Part shown: in pieces, positions 1-10,518 of the stretch
Layout: every line of letters begins with the position of its first letter
Position numbering within the stretch: the first letter of the stretch is position 1
Assembly (NCBI GenBank): GCA_021234155.1
Contig: JAJEKV010000006.1
Location: 1,428,001-1,492,000, forward strand
Reading direction: 5' to 3'
Length of the DNA stretch: 64,000 nt
Source of the DNA: Isoetes taiwanensis
Lineage: Eukaryota > Streptophyta > Lycopodiopsida > Isoetales > Isoetaceae
Notes under the pieces: model-generated
The model's input: the letters and a program-made list of their open reading frames with translations, nothing else
What the model was told of the DNA's origin: nothing
Database searches by the model: none
Translations under genes and position numbers: made by a program

Positions 1-2789
1 TGAGAGCAGGACAGAGTTTCAAAATGGTGGCAAGGCTCAAGGGAATCTTGATTTTTGCAAGTTCTTCTTGAAGTTCCAAAGGAACATGAGAAAATGGATC
101 AGCAGGATCCAAGGGAGCAGGAGTCTGAGGTAAGGAAGCAGAAACCTCTTTGAGAAGCTCCACCTCTGCAGCAATATTAGGATAGGGCTGAGAGCGTGGG
201 CCTGTGGATGACGACGTGCCTCGTGATGCTGCTGAGCTCTGGTTGTTGCATGAACATTTGCAAGAGCGCGGCCTTCAGCAGCCTGCATGAGTTTGAGAAT
301 ACTCTGTCTCACCTTGGGCATGACATGAGGCATGAGTTTATCCAAGTCGGGGGCGAAGTGGACTTTTTGTCATCTGCATGAGGGATCGTGTCGACAGCAA
401 AAGCTGGTTGCATGTCGTGAGGGATGATGGTCAAGGGGCGTGAAGCCCTGGTCTGTCGTGAAACCAAACCAACTCAATTTGACTGTTGTACCGGAGGATT
501 GAGTGCCTGATATATTTCTTCTTGAACTTGTTGATCTATAGAAGTGGAGGAGGATGGTGCTTGCTGAGGGCGTTGTTGTTGAGGTGGCCGTGGTGGCTTC
601 CTCAAAATAGGACGTGGGCTTTGCTTGCCATTGGCAACCCATAGTTGATAAGCCGTGAGGCAGACAGAAGCAAGTTGATTTGTCCCGGGAAGTTGAACTT
701 GTACTTGAGGAAGTTGAGGGCATGCCGTGGTGGTATGACCCCATTCGTGACAATGATAACACTGAGCCTTGGAAGGATCAAAAGGTGGACGGGAGCCTTG
801 TCCCCGTGACTGCTGAGGTTGTTAAGTTTGTTGATACTGTTGAGGTTGTTGAGCTTGAAATTGATGAGGCTAATATGGTTGTTGTTGCTGAGGCGTGGTT
901 TGCACTTGAAAAACCATTTTCTGTCTGAAGGATGTAGGATGAGAACCAGTGCATTCTTCCGTGGCATGATTGCACATATTGCATCTTTTGCAATGAGGAG
1001 GTCCATTTGAGGAGATGCATTCATTGGCCAGATGTCCTTGATATTTACAGATATGGCACCAAATCTGAGTGCGTTGAGGATTAGTTTGTTGAGGCTGGAC
1101 TGTATTCTGAGGAACCATGACGGGGGGCATGAAAGGTAGTTCCGTGAGGGCAACACCTCGTGAGGAAACGTTGACCGAGTGATTGATTAATTCAATCGCC
1201 TGCTCCAAAGACTTGGGACGCAGGCAGGGTTGCCCTTAAGGCCAAATTTGTCTAAGCATAATTTAGAAGGTCGGGCGAATAATAGAGTTGCAAGATTAGT
1301 TATGCTGGCGAATTTATTCTAGACATGAATGTTTTTTATAGAAATCTAGGCGAATCATGGCCAATATTATTTTGCCAAGATTTAAGTCTTTATTTTCCAA
1401 GTGCAAAATCTGTAGTGAAATTTTATTCACCGGCATCCATATTTAATCAAGGATGGATATGGAGAATAGATTAGGTTATGAAGAAAGCCTAGAATATTAG
1501 GCGATTCCTTAAGAAATCTTCGAGGAGGAGGGTAGAGGATAAGGCAAATCCATAGTTATGACGCTTAGTGGATGTGGCGAATTTTCAAGTGGAGTGAGAT
1601 TTGTTTGTAGAAAAGTTGGCTAATTTTATTTTTTTTATCTATAACGGGCCCTACTAAATCATAGCATCAAAATTTCTCGATACCCTTAAAAAATAGCCTT
1701 TTGGCGAACTTTCGTCCTTAAGGGCTACCCTGGACGCAGGTACTCCGTCATGAGACGAATAGCAAGAGGAAGGCACTGCAGAAACTAGACAAGAATCTGG
1801 CTTTGCGTGGGGTACTCCTGGAGCTTGCTAATAAGGATGTGAAGACGGTCTGCAAAGTCACGCGCAGACTCCGTGGGTTGCTGCTGAAGATCATTGAGTT
1901 GCTTGAGCAGGAGTTGATCATCATCCGTGGTGCGGTAATGAGAAAGGAATGCCGTTTTCATCTCTTGCCAATTCTGCTTCCAGTGGCTTTTGTTTGCCAT
2001 GAGCCATTGATGAGGGGCACCTCGCAGCGTGGTAGAAAAGATGTGAAACTTGAGTTGAGGTTGAGCGTGACCATTGAGAATGGCCAAGGCCTCAAATTCC
2101 TCCATGTGAGCTTGAGCACTTTGTTCCAGAGATTTGCCTTTAGTGTTGCCAAAAGTAGGATAAGTCAGCTTCAAATTGTGAGTGGGAGATGAAGACTGAA
2201 CTGGCGCATAGACAGGTGAAACATATATAGGAACATAGCCAGATCGAACAGCCGTGGGCTGAGAACAAGGTGGTATTGGAACAGAAAAACCCAGAGGGCC
2301 AGAAAAAGGAACGTCCTGTGGCGAAGGACCTTGGGAGCCCTCCTCATTAGGCTTGAGATCCGTGAGTTGGTAGACAGGAAGAGCATTCTGAAAAGATGGG
2401 GAAGTCTGAAATTCGTGAACATGGGGATGGCCAAAGGAAACTTGATGGTAGCCCATCCCTGCAGGAGGAGAAGAAGGTTGTGAAGGCAGAGGGGTGTGGC
2501 CTGAGGGGATATGAATGTAGGTGCTTTCTTGAGTCTAGAAATAATGAGGTGTGGGCTGAACAGGTGTATGATGGGGCGACTGAGGATGAGAACAATGCCA
2601 ACATACAGGGGGGGACCCTGGTCGAGAATGGACTCGAGGAATAGGTGGTGCCGACTGAGGTCTTGAGCGGACACGACCTCCCTCAATGTCATAAGCAGTG
2701 TCATACATATCACGAACAGCCTCGCGATGTTGATGGCGCTCCAACCAAGCCGCTGTTTGGCAAAGAAGTTCTTCAGGATGAATGCACAT
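1..2789 (-). pseudogene. LTR-retrotransposon gag polyprotein, decayed, runs off the left edge
   Basis: One minus-strand frame carries a gag-like protein. It has a proline/serine-rich N-terminus (2789-2200), a Retrotrans_gag-like core around 2160-1790 (motifs HQWLMANKSHW and FLSHYRTT), and three CCHC zinc knuckles (C-x2-C-x4-H-x4-C): two near 1085-985 and one near 761-720. Glutamine/proline-rich linkers separate the last two. In-frame TAG codons at 2535-2537, 1785-1787 and 870-872, further stops below 850 and a frameshift near 170 mean it cannot make a full protein. A 508-bp MITE with its 8-bp duplication (516 bp, so frame-neutral) sits inside it. Knuckles plus the adjacent LTR and primer site show an LTR element transcribed leftward. 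Protease and reverse transcriptase would lie beyond position 1, so the superfamily (Ty3-like suspected) is inferred. Confidence 0.8.
1225..1732. mobile_element. Non-autonomous hAT-like MITE inserted in gag
   Basis: This 508-bp AT-rich segment interrupts gag. Its ends are inverted: CAGGGTTGCCCTTAAGG on the left, and the complement of CCTTAAGGGCTACCCTG on the right, with one mismatch in 17. It is flanked by a perfect 8-bp direct repeat GACGCAGG (1217-1224 and 1733-1740). An 8-bp duplication and CAGGG termini are standard hAT signatures. No transposase ORF is visible, so it must have been moved in trans. Confidence 0.9.
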
Positions 2790-2820
2790 GCAGACATAGT
2801 GAAAAGAAGGAAGAAAGAAA

Positions 2821-2844
2821 GATCATACCCGGCAGCGGCGATAG
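2821..2844 (-). other. Probable primer-binding site of the LTR element
   Basis: Immediately inside the LTR, the minus strand reads CGCCGCTGCCGGG within this interval. That resembles the tRNA-Asp-type primer site of plant LTR elements, which usually begins TGGCGCCG. The first three bases do not match TGG, so the site is degenerate or the primer assignment is wrong. Confidence 0.5.
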
Positions 2845-3413
2845 TGTTTGGGGTCTGGGTTCGGGAACTCCTGCAAGACAGCCCTCTGTGAGAACCCTTG
2901 GATCAAACAGGAGAATCCGGGAGCTGTGTCATGCGGGATTTGCAAAAGAACAAAGGGAAGGGAAAACAAGAACACAACATAAACACAATAGTGTGAAGAA
3001 AACTTCTTGATATCAATCAGAATACATGAACTCTCGCAATAGAGAGAGAAAATGATGGGAGACAAGAACAAAAACTCATCTAGCCTTCGAATGCTAGCTC
3101 TACTCAAATATATAGTACAATGGCCTCTGGCCCAATATAGATAGTCTAATAGATCTCGGTGCCGACTCCTAAAGGAGGTCTGATTTGCAGGAATGCTGGC
3201 GGTGCCTCTTGAAGTGCCTGGAATCACGCTGACGGTGACGGCCCGTCACTTGTCTGTTCTCTGCTTCTTCTTTGGCTGACTCTTAGGCGTGACCTTCTGC
3301 GTGGTCTTCTGCTGGGCTCTTGATGACTGACCTGGTCCTGGATTTGACGCCTTGTTCTTGGTCTGGTCGAGGTGTGCATGAATAGTCCTGTACCAGGACG
3401 TACAGGACTAACA
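2845..3413 (-). repeat. 5' LTR of the decayed retrotransposon
   Basis: The 569-bp segment is bounded by TGTT...AACA (plus strand TGTTTGGGGTC... to ...GGACTAACA). It is closely similar along its length to the solo LTR at 6745-7330: both carry GGTCTGGGTTCG, a block with CTCGCAATAGAGAGA, and CTCATATATATAGTACAATGG-like text (a TATA-like stretch near 3110). It adjoins the gag gene and the primer site, so on the minus strand it is the 5' LTR. The second LTR lies outside the window. Confidence 0.85.
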
Positions 3414-4429
3414 TGGAGTTTGACCCTTTTGCAATTGAGCTTTGTGTGTGTCCAACCTGGAGCGTGGATGGCATAGACTCCTTCCGCAAGAGCGAGAGCT
3501 ATTTCTGGGATGTACTTACACACGAGTCTCATTTTGGTTTTCCACTCTGCACTCATCTTCATATCAGCCCTTCTTGGAGCACTATGCATTGCATTTGACC
3601 ATGTCCTATAAGAAGAGAATTGGCTCGGAAGATGGTCAAGTAATTCTGCAAAGGTTCCTCCATTCATGAATGGCAAGACTACCATTGGTCCCTGTGTCTC
3701 ATCTCCACAAAAGACCTCAGGGGCAAGTCCAAGGGGTGTGGCCAATGCTGGACTTGGGCTCTTGAAACGGATATACTTGTCAGCCAACAACCATGATGCA
3801 GCTCTATCTTGGCCTCTCCACACAATGCCAGTATAATAGTCATCTTGATTAAAGTACAGGGTTCCCAAGATCTGGATTTGGTATATCTGGCAGTCTTGTT
3901 TACTACCAATGCACTTTACAACTCCAACAGCATCCACAGGAATGCTGTCAATAAATGCAGCACATTTATCATGAGCATGTCATGATAATCTAGCCCCTGC
4001 ACCAATAGAGCTCCCACCATGGATAAGACTATCTAACTCTTTCACATTTTCATCTTTGAGACTGCTACTGGCCATCTTGTGATCTTTGCGTCAGACCTTT
4101 GCACTTCCCCACGAATTAGCCCATCGTCCCATGTATGCCTCAGCATGGGGGCTCATAAGTGGCACTTTATACTTAAGTAGCGTCCTCAATTCTGGCTCAT
4201 GATTGCAAACCCAAGACTTTAAGTTCTTTCTCATCATATCTTCCAACTCAGACTCATGCTCTGGCCACCTCCCACATAATTCAGACCGCCATTCTTTCTC
4301 AACTGACGCTACAAAATGGTTAATTTGATCATCAGTTTGCATATGCCGTTCCGGGTCGGTCTGTGCGCATATTTGATTGATGAGTATGCGTCTAATTTCA
4401 CTAAGCATCTCTGTCCTTACTGAGGCCAT
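3414..4429 (-). pseudogene. Kinase-like gene fragment, cut by the LTR
   Basis: A single minus-strand frame runs from an ATG at 4429 down to the LTR edge at 3413, broken by two in-frame TGA codons (4091-4093 and 3980-3982). The downstream half (about 3930-3420) looks like a protein kinase fold: a hinge-like segment GPMVVLPFMNGGTFAELL, then an alpha-E/HRD-like stretch (ALAEGVYAIHAPGWTHTKLN) with the aspartate replaced. The catalytic loop and everything after it are missing. The N-terminal part, rich in acidic and tryptophan residues, is not recognised. The LTR insertion removed the C-terminus. It could be a kinase-like gene carried by another transposon family; I cannot tell without a search. 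Confidence 0.5.
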
Positions 4430-4573
4430 TTTTATGCATACAAACAAAACAAAATAATGAATACAAAAGCCAAGCATGCACAAAGTAAATGCAACATAAT
4501 ACGACAATATCAAACATATATGCAGACCATATAATCATTACTTATAACACGCCCTATGGCGACTAATACCTTA

Positions 4574-5027
4574 TTATTCGGACCCACGGTCAATTTACAT
4601 TCGTATTACTAGTTAATTAGTTAGCAGATGGTCCCGAAATTTAGTTAACTTTTTTAACCAAAAACACTAACTAAACTTATCTTCGCACCTTGTTCGGATT
4701 AGTTAGCAAAATTAACTAAAAGTTAACTAAATTAGAAATTTGCACTAAAAGTTAAATCACCCCATAGAGGTCACTTTAAGTTTAGTTAATTGTGCTTATA
4801 ATTTTTTATGCCTTTGGCTAACTTAACTAGACATGTTCGAGATAATTTAGTTAACTAGTTAAGTTATTTTTTAACCAAAGCTTTTAGTGCGAAATAGTAT
4901 TACATTAAGTTAGCCTAACCTATTTTTTTAACTAGCTTTGGTGTGAAGGGAATCATCCAGTTACTGTTAACTTAACTTAACGATAAAAATAACTTAACTA
5001 AACTTGACCATGGGTGCGAATAGACCC
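4574..5027. mobile_element. Harbinger-like MITE, AT-rich
   Basis: The segment is dense in TTAACT/AGTTAA words. Its inner termini are inverted: TATTCGGACCCACGGTCAA near 4575 pairs with the complement of the sequence ending near 5024 (TATTCGCACCCATGGTCAA), 17 of 19 matching. TTA trinucleotides flank both ends (4571-4573 and 5028-5030), the duplication expected for PIF/Harbinger. The outermost few bases do not match, so the exact ends are uncertain. No ORF. Confidence 0.5.
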
Positions 5028-5119
5028 TTACTCGGATCAAAAGCTAGATTTGGCTAGATAATAGAGGAGGCTTTGGACTGATGGAATAAGCTAGATAGAC
5101 TAGATTATATCGGCTGGAT

Positions 5120-5700
5120 TAGGCTACAGTATGATTAGGACCCGAACATGTGGTCCTCCCCACTCATGGTGGAGCCGACCATGCCCTTTCCCTAGCCACC
5201 TCTACCTAAAAAATATAATAAGAAATGTGGGACTAGGGCCCGAACATCTGGTCCCCGGAGCCGACCATGTCCTTGCCCTAGCTACCTCTACCTAAAATTG
5301 ACAATAAATGTGAACTAAGGCCCGAACACCTGGTCCTTCCCACTCGTGGTGGAGCCGACCATGTCCTTGCCATAGCCATCTCTACCTAAGAATGAGAAGA
5401 AAAGTGGACTTGGACCCGGACACCTGGTCCTCTCCGCTCGAGGTGGAGCCGACCGTGCCCTTGAACAAGCCACTACAATTTTATTTTAAACCTAAAAAAT
5501 AACAAGTAGAACTGGAAGTGGACTTGAACCCGGGTACGTGGTCCTCTCCACTCTAGGTGGAGCCGACCGTGCCCTTGAACAAGCCACTCTTTAACCTAGG
5601 AAAAAATTATGATTGTAGTGAAAGTGGACTTCGAACCCGGGTACATGGTCCTCTCCACTCTAGGTGGAGCCGACCCGTGCCCTTGAACAAGCCACTCCAT
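5120..5700. repeat. Six diverged tandem units of about 86-114 bp
   Basis: A block of the form CCCGAACAYSTGGTCC ... GTGGAGCCGACC ... CCTTGCC..AGCCA recurs six times. The GAGCCGACC word starts near 5172, 5258, 5352, 5446, 5560 and 5667. Spacing widens to the right because AT-rich spacers differ. No ORF of note. It may be an old satellite or the subterminal repeats of a transposon. Confidence 0.8.
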
Positions 5701-5821
5701 CAATTTTTTTAACCTACTTAAAACTATAAAAATAAAATGCAAGTGCGATCAACTACTTACCAAAAGAAGGACGTGTGTACACAAGATCTTGTCGGGTCCA
5801 AATCGTAATAGAAAGCTGCAA

Positions 5822-6113
5822 CAGAAGTAACAAAGCATTAGAAGAATAAGAACAAAGAAGAAAAAGATCGAAGAAGAAAGAAAGGAAAAAAAAAGGGGGA
5901 GGGGGGGGGTAGGAAACAAGAGATAGAAATAAAACAAGAGAAAGAAATAAGAGAAGAAATAAAAGAATAGAAGGGAAGAAATAAGGATAGAATAGAGAAG
6001 AAATAAGAAATGAAAGAAGAAAGAATGAAGAAAAAAAAGAGGAAATAAGAGAAGGGAAGGGAATAGAATGGAAGGAAGAAATAAGGGAAGGGAAATAAAA
6101 TGATCGAAATTAG
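5822..6113. repeat. Polypurine tract (G/A on the plus strand), then a long T run
   Basis: About 290 bp contain almost only A and G on the plus strand (GAAGAAA, GGAAGGGAA, a run of G near 5900). They are followed by two nearly continuous T runs at 6127-6188. Long ORFs called here on the minus strand are Phe/Ser/Leu homopolymer artefacts. Such mirror-like purine tracts can form triplex DNA (general knowledge). Confidence 0.9.
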
Positions 6114-6131
6114 GGTTATTTTGGTAAATTT

Positions 6132-6166
<35 letters not shown>

Positions 6167-6444
6167 TTTTTTTTTTTTTTTTTTTTTTATAACAACCCAT
6201 TCAATTGCCTTAGGGATATATGGACTATGGTTTCAGGAATTGTTATTTTTTACATTCATGTAAAATCCCCTTGGAACCTCCTATTATTTTGCTACATAAC
6301 GAGGTGCATTCTGGACTACCACAGTCGTCGGATTCGTCGATCCTATGACCCAGATCGTGTATTGGGGCCTGTGAGCACCTCTCATTTCGCTTATAGTCAT
6401 TTATGATTGGAGGCGCCTATGAATTTGAAATATGAAATATGATT

Positions 6445-6744
6445 TCACCTAAGGTTTTGAGAGAATATCAAACTTCTATATGACTGCCTAAGATTTTAGA
6501 ATATGGGAGGCTCGAACCTCTACCAAAATAACTCAATATCCTAATAAGACTACTTTAACCAATATATCTAATGAGCTAATATGATTATTTTTTATCTTGA
6601 ATCTATGTTTTTGTTTTTTTTTTAATAACAACCTATTCAATTGTCCTAAGGTTTAGAGAGAATATCAAACCTCTATAAGACTTTGCCTAAGATTTTATTA
6701 TATGAAACAAGGGGTCTCGGACCTCTACCAAAATAACTCAATAT
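6445..6744. repeat. About 200-bp tandem duplication flanking the solo LTR
   Basis: The text beginning CTAAGGTTTTGAGAGAATATC near 6449 is repeated near 6647, including ACCAAAATAACTCAATAT. In the second copy the solo LTR is inserted just after AATAT, and the copy resumes at 7331 (CCTAATAAGACTACTTTAACC). The duplication therefore predates the LTR insertion and gives the empty-site sequence for it. Confidence 0.8.
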
Positions 6745-7330
6745 TGTTTAAGGTCTGGGTTCGAGAACTCCTGGAAGACAGTCCTCTGTGAGGACCTGTG
6801 GATCTAACAGGAGAGTCCGGGGGACTATGTCACGCGGGATTTGCTGAAAGAGGAGAAAAAGAAGAAAACAGAACAAATGAGAGAAAGATGATAAGCTTCC
6901 TTGATATCAATGATGAAAATACATGAGCTCTCGCAATAGAGAGAAAACTGAAGGGAGACAAGACTCAAAACTCATCTAAAAACTTATGAGCTAACTCTAC
7001 TCATATATATAGTACAATGGCCTTGGGCCCAATATAGACACTCTGACTGATCTCGGTGCCGACTCCTGGAAGGAGGCCTGATTTGCAGGAATGTTGGCGG
7101 TGCCTCTTGAAGTGCCTAGAATCACGCTGACGCTGACGCGGGCGGTGACGGGCCGTCACTTGTCTGAGCGGCGCCTCTTGTTGACAGCCAAAGGCTTTGA
7201 CTGCGTGGTCTGCTGCTTGGTCTTCTGCGGAGCCTTGGATGTCTGACCCGTGGTTGACTGAGGATCCTTGAGCTTGACCTGGTCTGTTGTATGCATGAAT
7301 AGTCCTGTACCAGGAGGCACAGGACTAACA
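6745..7330 (-). mobile_element. Solo LTR, same family as 2845-3413
   Basis: A 586-bp LTR bounded by TGTTTAAGG and GGACTAACA (TG...CA) is flanked by a perfect 5-bp target duplication AATAT (6740-6744 and 7331-7335). It matches the LTR at 2845-3413 along its length, with a few indels. No internal retrotransposon sequence is present, so it arose by LTR-LTR recombination. It includes a TATATATAG-like TATA box near 7005 on the plus-strand text. Confidence 0.93.
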
Positions 7331-7432
7331 AATATCCTAATAAGACTACTTTAACCACTATACCCAGTGAGCTAATGGGATTATTTTATCTTGAATCTAT
7401 GTTTTTTTTTTTATTATTATTATTATTATTAA

Positions 7433-7668
7433 AGGTACGTTTTGTCTATCTATTCTTTAGGACGTCTTCACTATACCAAGCTGAGAACATAAGTCTTCAT
7501 AAATGATCATGGGCTCATTTACACTATATTCTGCTCACCTATTTTACGTTGCTACTTGAAATTCATGTAAATAGGTACGTTTTGTCTATCTATTCATAAG
7601 GACGTCTTCACTATACCAGGCTGAGAACATTAGTCTTCATAAATGATCATGGGCTCATTTACATATAT
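7433..7668. repeat. 140-bp tandem duplication
   Basis: AGGTACGTTTTGTCTATC starts at 7433 and again at 7573. The first copy is 140 bp; the second is about 96 bp and ends near GGGCTCATTTACA. They differ at only a few bases. No coding signal. From 7669 to 8004 I see only short AACCAACAYATAAC-type repeats and no gene. Confidence 0.9.
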
Positions 7669-8004
7669 GGTTTTTTTAAAAAATAATAAGGTATGTCCAT
7701 TAACTCAGAATAATATTCCCCAACACATAACAACCAATATATAACAACCAACATATAACAACCATTGACATTAACAACCAACACATAACTACCATTGACA
7801 TTAATTAACACAACCATTGGGTCCAACACATTTAAATTAAAATCCCCCTAGTACCTCTTGTTCTTATTTAGACAAGCCACGCTCATCTACTATGCCATGC
7901 ACAAAACTCCCCTGGGTCAGCACTCACCATGCTTACCCAGTATCATGAAGATACTTATTGAGCATAACTCAATGCTAGGGGTCTCGCTTTCACCAGACTA
8001 TTGA

Positions 8005-8704
8005 TGTTAACATAGTGTCGTCCCATACCAACACTACGTCACATCGCACTAACACTCACGAGTTCCCTTTGGGGCGAGCATTACACTATGGCAACACTCC
8101 CAGAGGGTATTCAAAAGAGGAGGTTCAGCAGCTCCAAAATAACTGCAATGGCCAACAGCACCCTCACGGTTGCTATTGCCTCTTGCTGCCAGACCAGAAG
8201 AAGCCAAGTAGCATCCCCAGCTTACTCAACAAGTACTTGTGAGGTAAAGCTTGTCACTGGTATGGGACGGTGGCATGTGGAACCAACAGTCTCGTAGCCT
8301 GGGTTCTTATGGTGCCTGCAGTTTCTCCCTTACACTGGATCCACCAGCGCGGGGGTTCTAGACGACGTACTGTCTAGATATGGTGGGGAGTGTCTGCTTG
8401 GCAGACACTATGGTGCGTGTGGTGGGTTCCATATGTGTGTTCTTGCAGTCCGTCAGTCGTTGCTTTATGTTGACACTATTGGATAACTCTTATGCATGTT
8501 GCTAACACGTGTAAGCTTGTGCAGGCTGTTTGATAGCTGGCGGAGCATGCGTGTGTATAGTTGTCTTATGTTGTCAACTTGTTATCTGTATACGTGGCTT
8601 TCATTTATATAGCCTCGTGGGAGGCAGTACTTGTTCTGTGTACTCTGATGGTTTGATGTGAATACAAATCGAAATTTTTGGTACTAAAATTTTGGTTCGT
8701 AACA
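8005..8704 (+). repeat. Possible solo LTR or LTR fragment
   Basis: The segment starts TGTTAACATAG and ends GGTTCGTAACA, with terminal inverted TGTTA/TAACA. It holds a TATA-like TTTATATAG at 8604-8612, about 95 bp before its end, as in copia-type LTRs. No target duplication is visible (left TATTGA, right GAAAT), so the left end may be misplaced. No convincing coding frame. Confidence 0.35.
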
Positions 8705-9108
8705 GAAATGAAAAAGAATGAAGAATAAGAAACAAATGAAGAATGAAGAAATGAAATGAAAAAGAATGAAGAATAAGAAATGAAAAGAAATGAAGAATAA
8801 GGAAGGGAAGAGAAGAAAGAAATGAGGGAAGGGAGGGGAAGGAATGAGGAATGAGAAAGTATGAGAAAGAATGGAAATGAGAAAACATGGGAAGTAGAAA
8901 AGAAATGAGAAATAATGAGAAAGAAATGAGAAGAAAGAATGGGAGGAAAGAATGGGAAGAATGGGAGGAAAGGATGGGAAGAATGGGAGAAAAGAATGGG
9001 AAGAATGAGGAAGAATGAGAGGAAATGAAAAAAGAATGAGGAAGAAATGAAACATGGAAGAAAGAATGAGGAAGAAAGAATGAAGAATGAGGAAAGGAAA
9101 CAAAAAAA
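8705..9108. repeat. Second polypurine tract, about 400 bp
   Basis: The plus strand is almost pure A/G with few T (repeats of GAATGAAGAA, AGAATGGGAGGAAAG). It immediately follows the LTR-like end at 8704. Apparent minus-strand ORFs are Phe/Ser/His-rich artefacts of this composition. A short triplicated GACCTATTCRATC-like unit follows at 9122-9172. Confidence 0.9.
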
Positions 9109-9205
9109 ATTTGAAATCTAAAAGACCTATTCGATCCAAAGACCTATTCGATCTAAAGACCTATTCAATCTAAAAATCATGATATACTAACCTTGAAAAT
9201 AGTTC

Positions 9206-9668
9206 TTGCGAGTGGGCGGTCTGTTTAACGCCGGAAATTGCCCAAAAAGTCGTCCACGTCGAAGCCTAGAAACGGGCCCGGAAAAGACGGCCGCGGGTCT
9301 GTATAAACCTGTAGACGTCGCTGCGACGTTATTTCAAAACCGTATTATATGGTTTTGCGTCGCACGCAACGTATTTTGTTATAGCGACGTCTGGCACTTT
9401 TTAATTTTTTGGGTGTCTTTTTTTTATGTGATAGTCATGAAAATTTGTCCCTAAGCTAATTTTGACATGTCGAAGCCATGATGCAGTCAAATTCACATTC
9501 TGGATTTATCCAATCTTCTATTGCTACTACTTACAAATGTTAACAGGCCTGGGGTGGCATGCTTGAGCCACTTGTCATTTTTTAGCCTGGGGTGGCATGT
9601 TTGAGCCATATGCCATGTTTGAGCCATATGCCATGTTTGAGCATGTTTCAGCCTCGGCGGCACGTTTC
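9206..9668. repeat. Left flank of the big array: GGCATGTTTGAGCC-type repeats
   Basis: The stretch contains GACGTCGCTGCGACGTT, then GTTATAGCGACGTC near 9380-9392, followed by several diverged copies of GGCATGTTTGAGCC (9550-9645). The same combination recurs right of the array at 18885-19390, so both flanks come from one repeat family. No gene. Confidence 0.7.
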
Positions 9669-9702
9669 AGCCTCGGTTGCCCCGCAACGGGCTGCCCCGA
9701 CC

Positions 9703-10220
9703 AGTGATCAACTTATAAGGGTAGGCCCACTATTTTGTTTTAAGGGCAGATTTTAGAATGCCCTTATTTGTGCATGGTAAATTTTGAAACACCCTTTTTT
9801 TAAGCTCACAATTCAGATTACCCTTTTTATCTATAATTCAATAAACAATTTCAGAAAAAAACCCTTCAAATGGCAAATAGTCTAGATAGAATCTTATATA
9901 ACTTATACTTACAAAAGAAAAAGCATAGCTTATGATACCATAGTTACGGCATTACAAAGCCCTATGAAAAATAATTAAAGTTCTTTGAAATGCCGAATTC
10001 TTTGCATTACAAAGCCATCTATACTGCTAAAATTCTTACAGGCCTGTCGAAGGTCCAATTTATTGTCAAATGACTCAAAATAATAAACCTGACAGGAATT
10101 TGCCAGCAAATAAATGGACACTGAGAAATAAAAATGCAACAAGAGATCTGGAATCTGTATGAATAAACTCTTACCAATATGCTTGCTTATGGCTGAAAGA
10201 TCGATGGATTTGTGGAGAGG
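9703..10220. repeat. AT-rich insert between the first array fragments
   Basis: 518 bp of AT-rich sequence separates two copies of a 22-bp block starting CCCGCAACGGGCT (9681-9702 and 10221-10242, one mismatch). The insert has no ORF and no clear terminal inverted repeats. It may be an insertion that used the duplicated block, or the junk between two truncated array units. Confidence 0.5.
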
Positions 10221-10518
10221 CCCGCAACGGGCTACCCCGACCGTTCTAATGCTAACCCTTTGATCTAGACCTTCTCCGAAAATTCCGAAAATTAGGATGT
10301 GTGTTGGAGATGAATTAGAGATCCAGCTGGCAAAAAATCAGAATTTATTATCGTACAATGCATTAATTATGAATTTATGAGTGTCTTGCCACTCCAAAAG
10401 CGCCCCCGACTTCTAATTGCCACATCGGGAGGAGGACAGGCCCAAACTCCGTTCCGTCAGTTCCCCTTGCTCCGAGTTCTCGGCCGCAGCTTCTCGGCCA
10501 CGTCCCAACTGCAACAGA

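Noticed and set aside
3413-3669. Plus-strand ORFs opposite the kinase-like pseudogene
   Set aside because: Complementary-strand shadows with no recognisable motif.
5749-6200. Minus-strand Phe/Leu/Ser-rich ORFs that look like membrane proteins
   Set aside because: They are translations of the polypurine tract and the T run, with no codon diversity.
7122-7358. Short minus-strand ORF in the solo LTR
   Set aside because: It lies in LTR sequence, spans the LTR edge and target duplication, and has no homology-like motif.
8601-9139. Minus-strand ORFs rich in Phe, Ser and His
   Set aside because: Low-complexity translation of the second polypurine tract.
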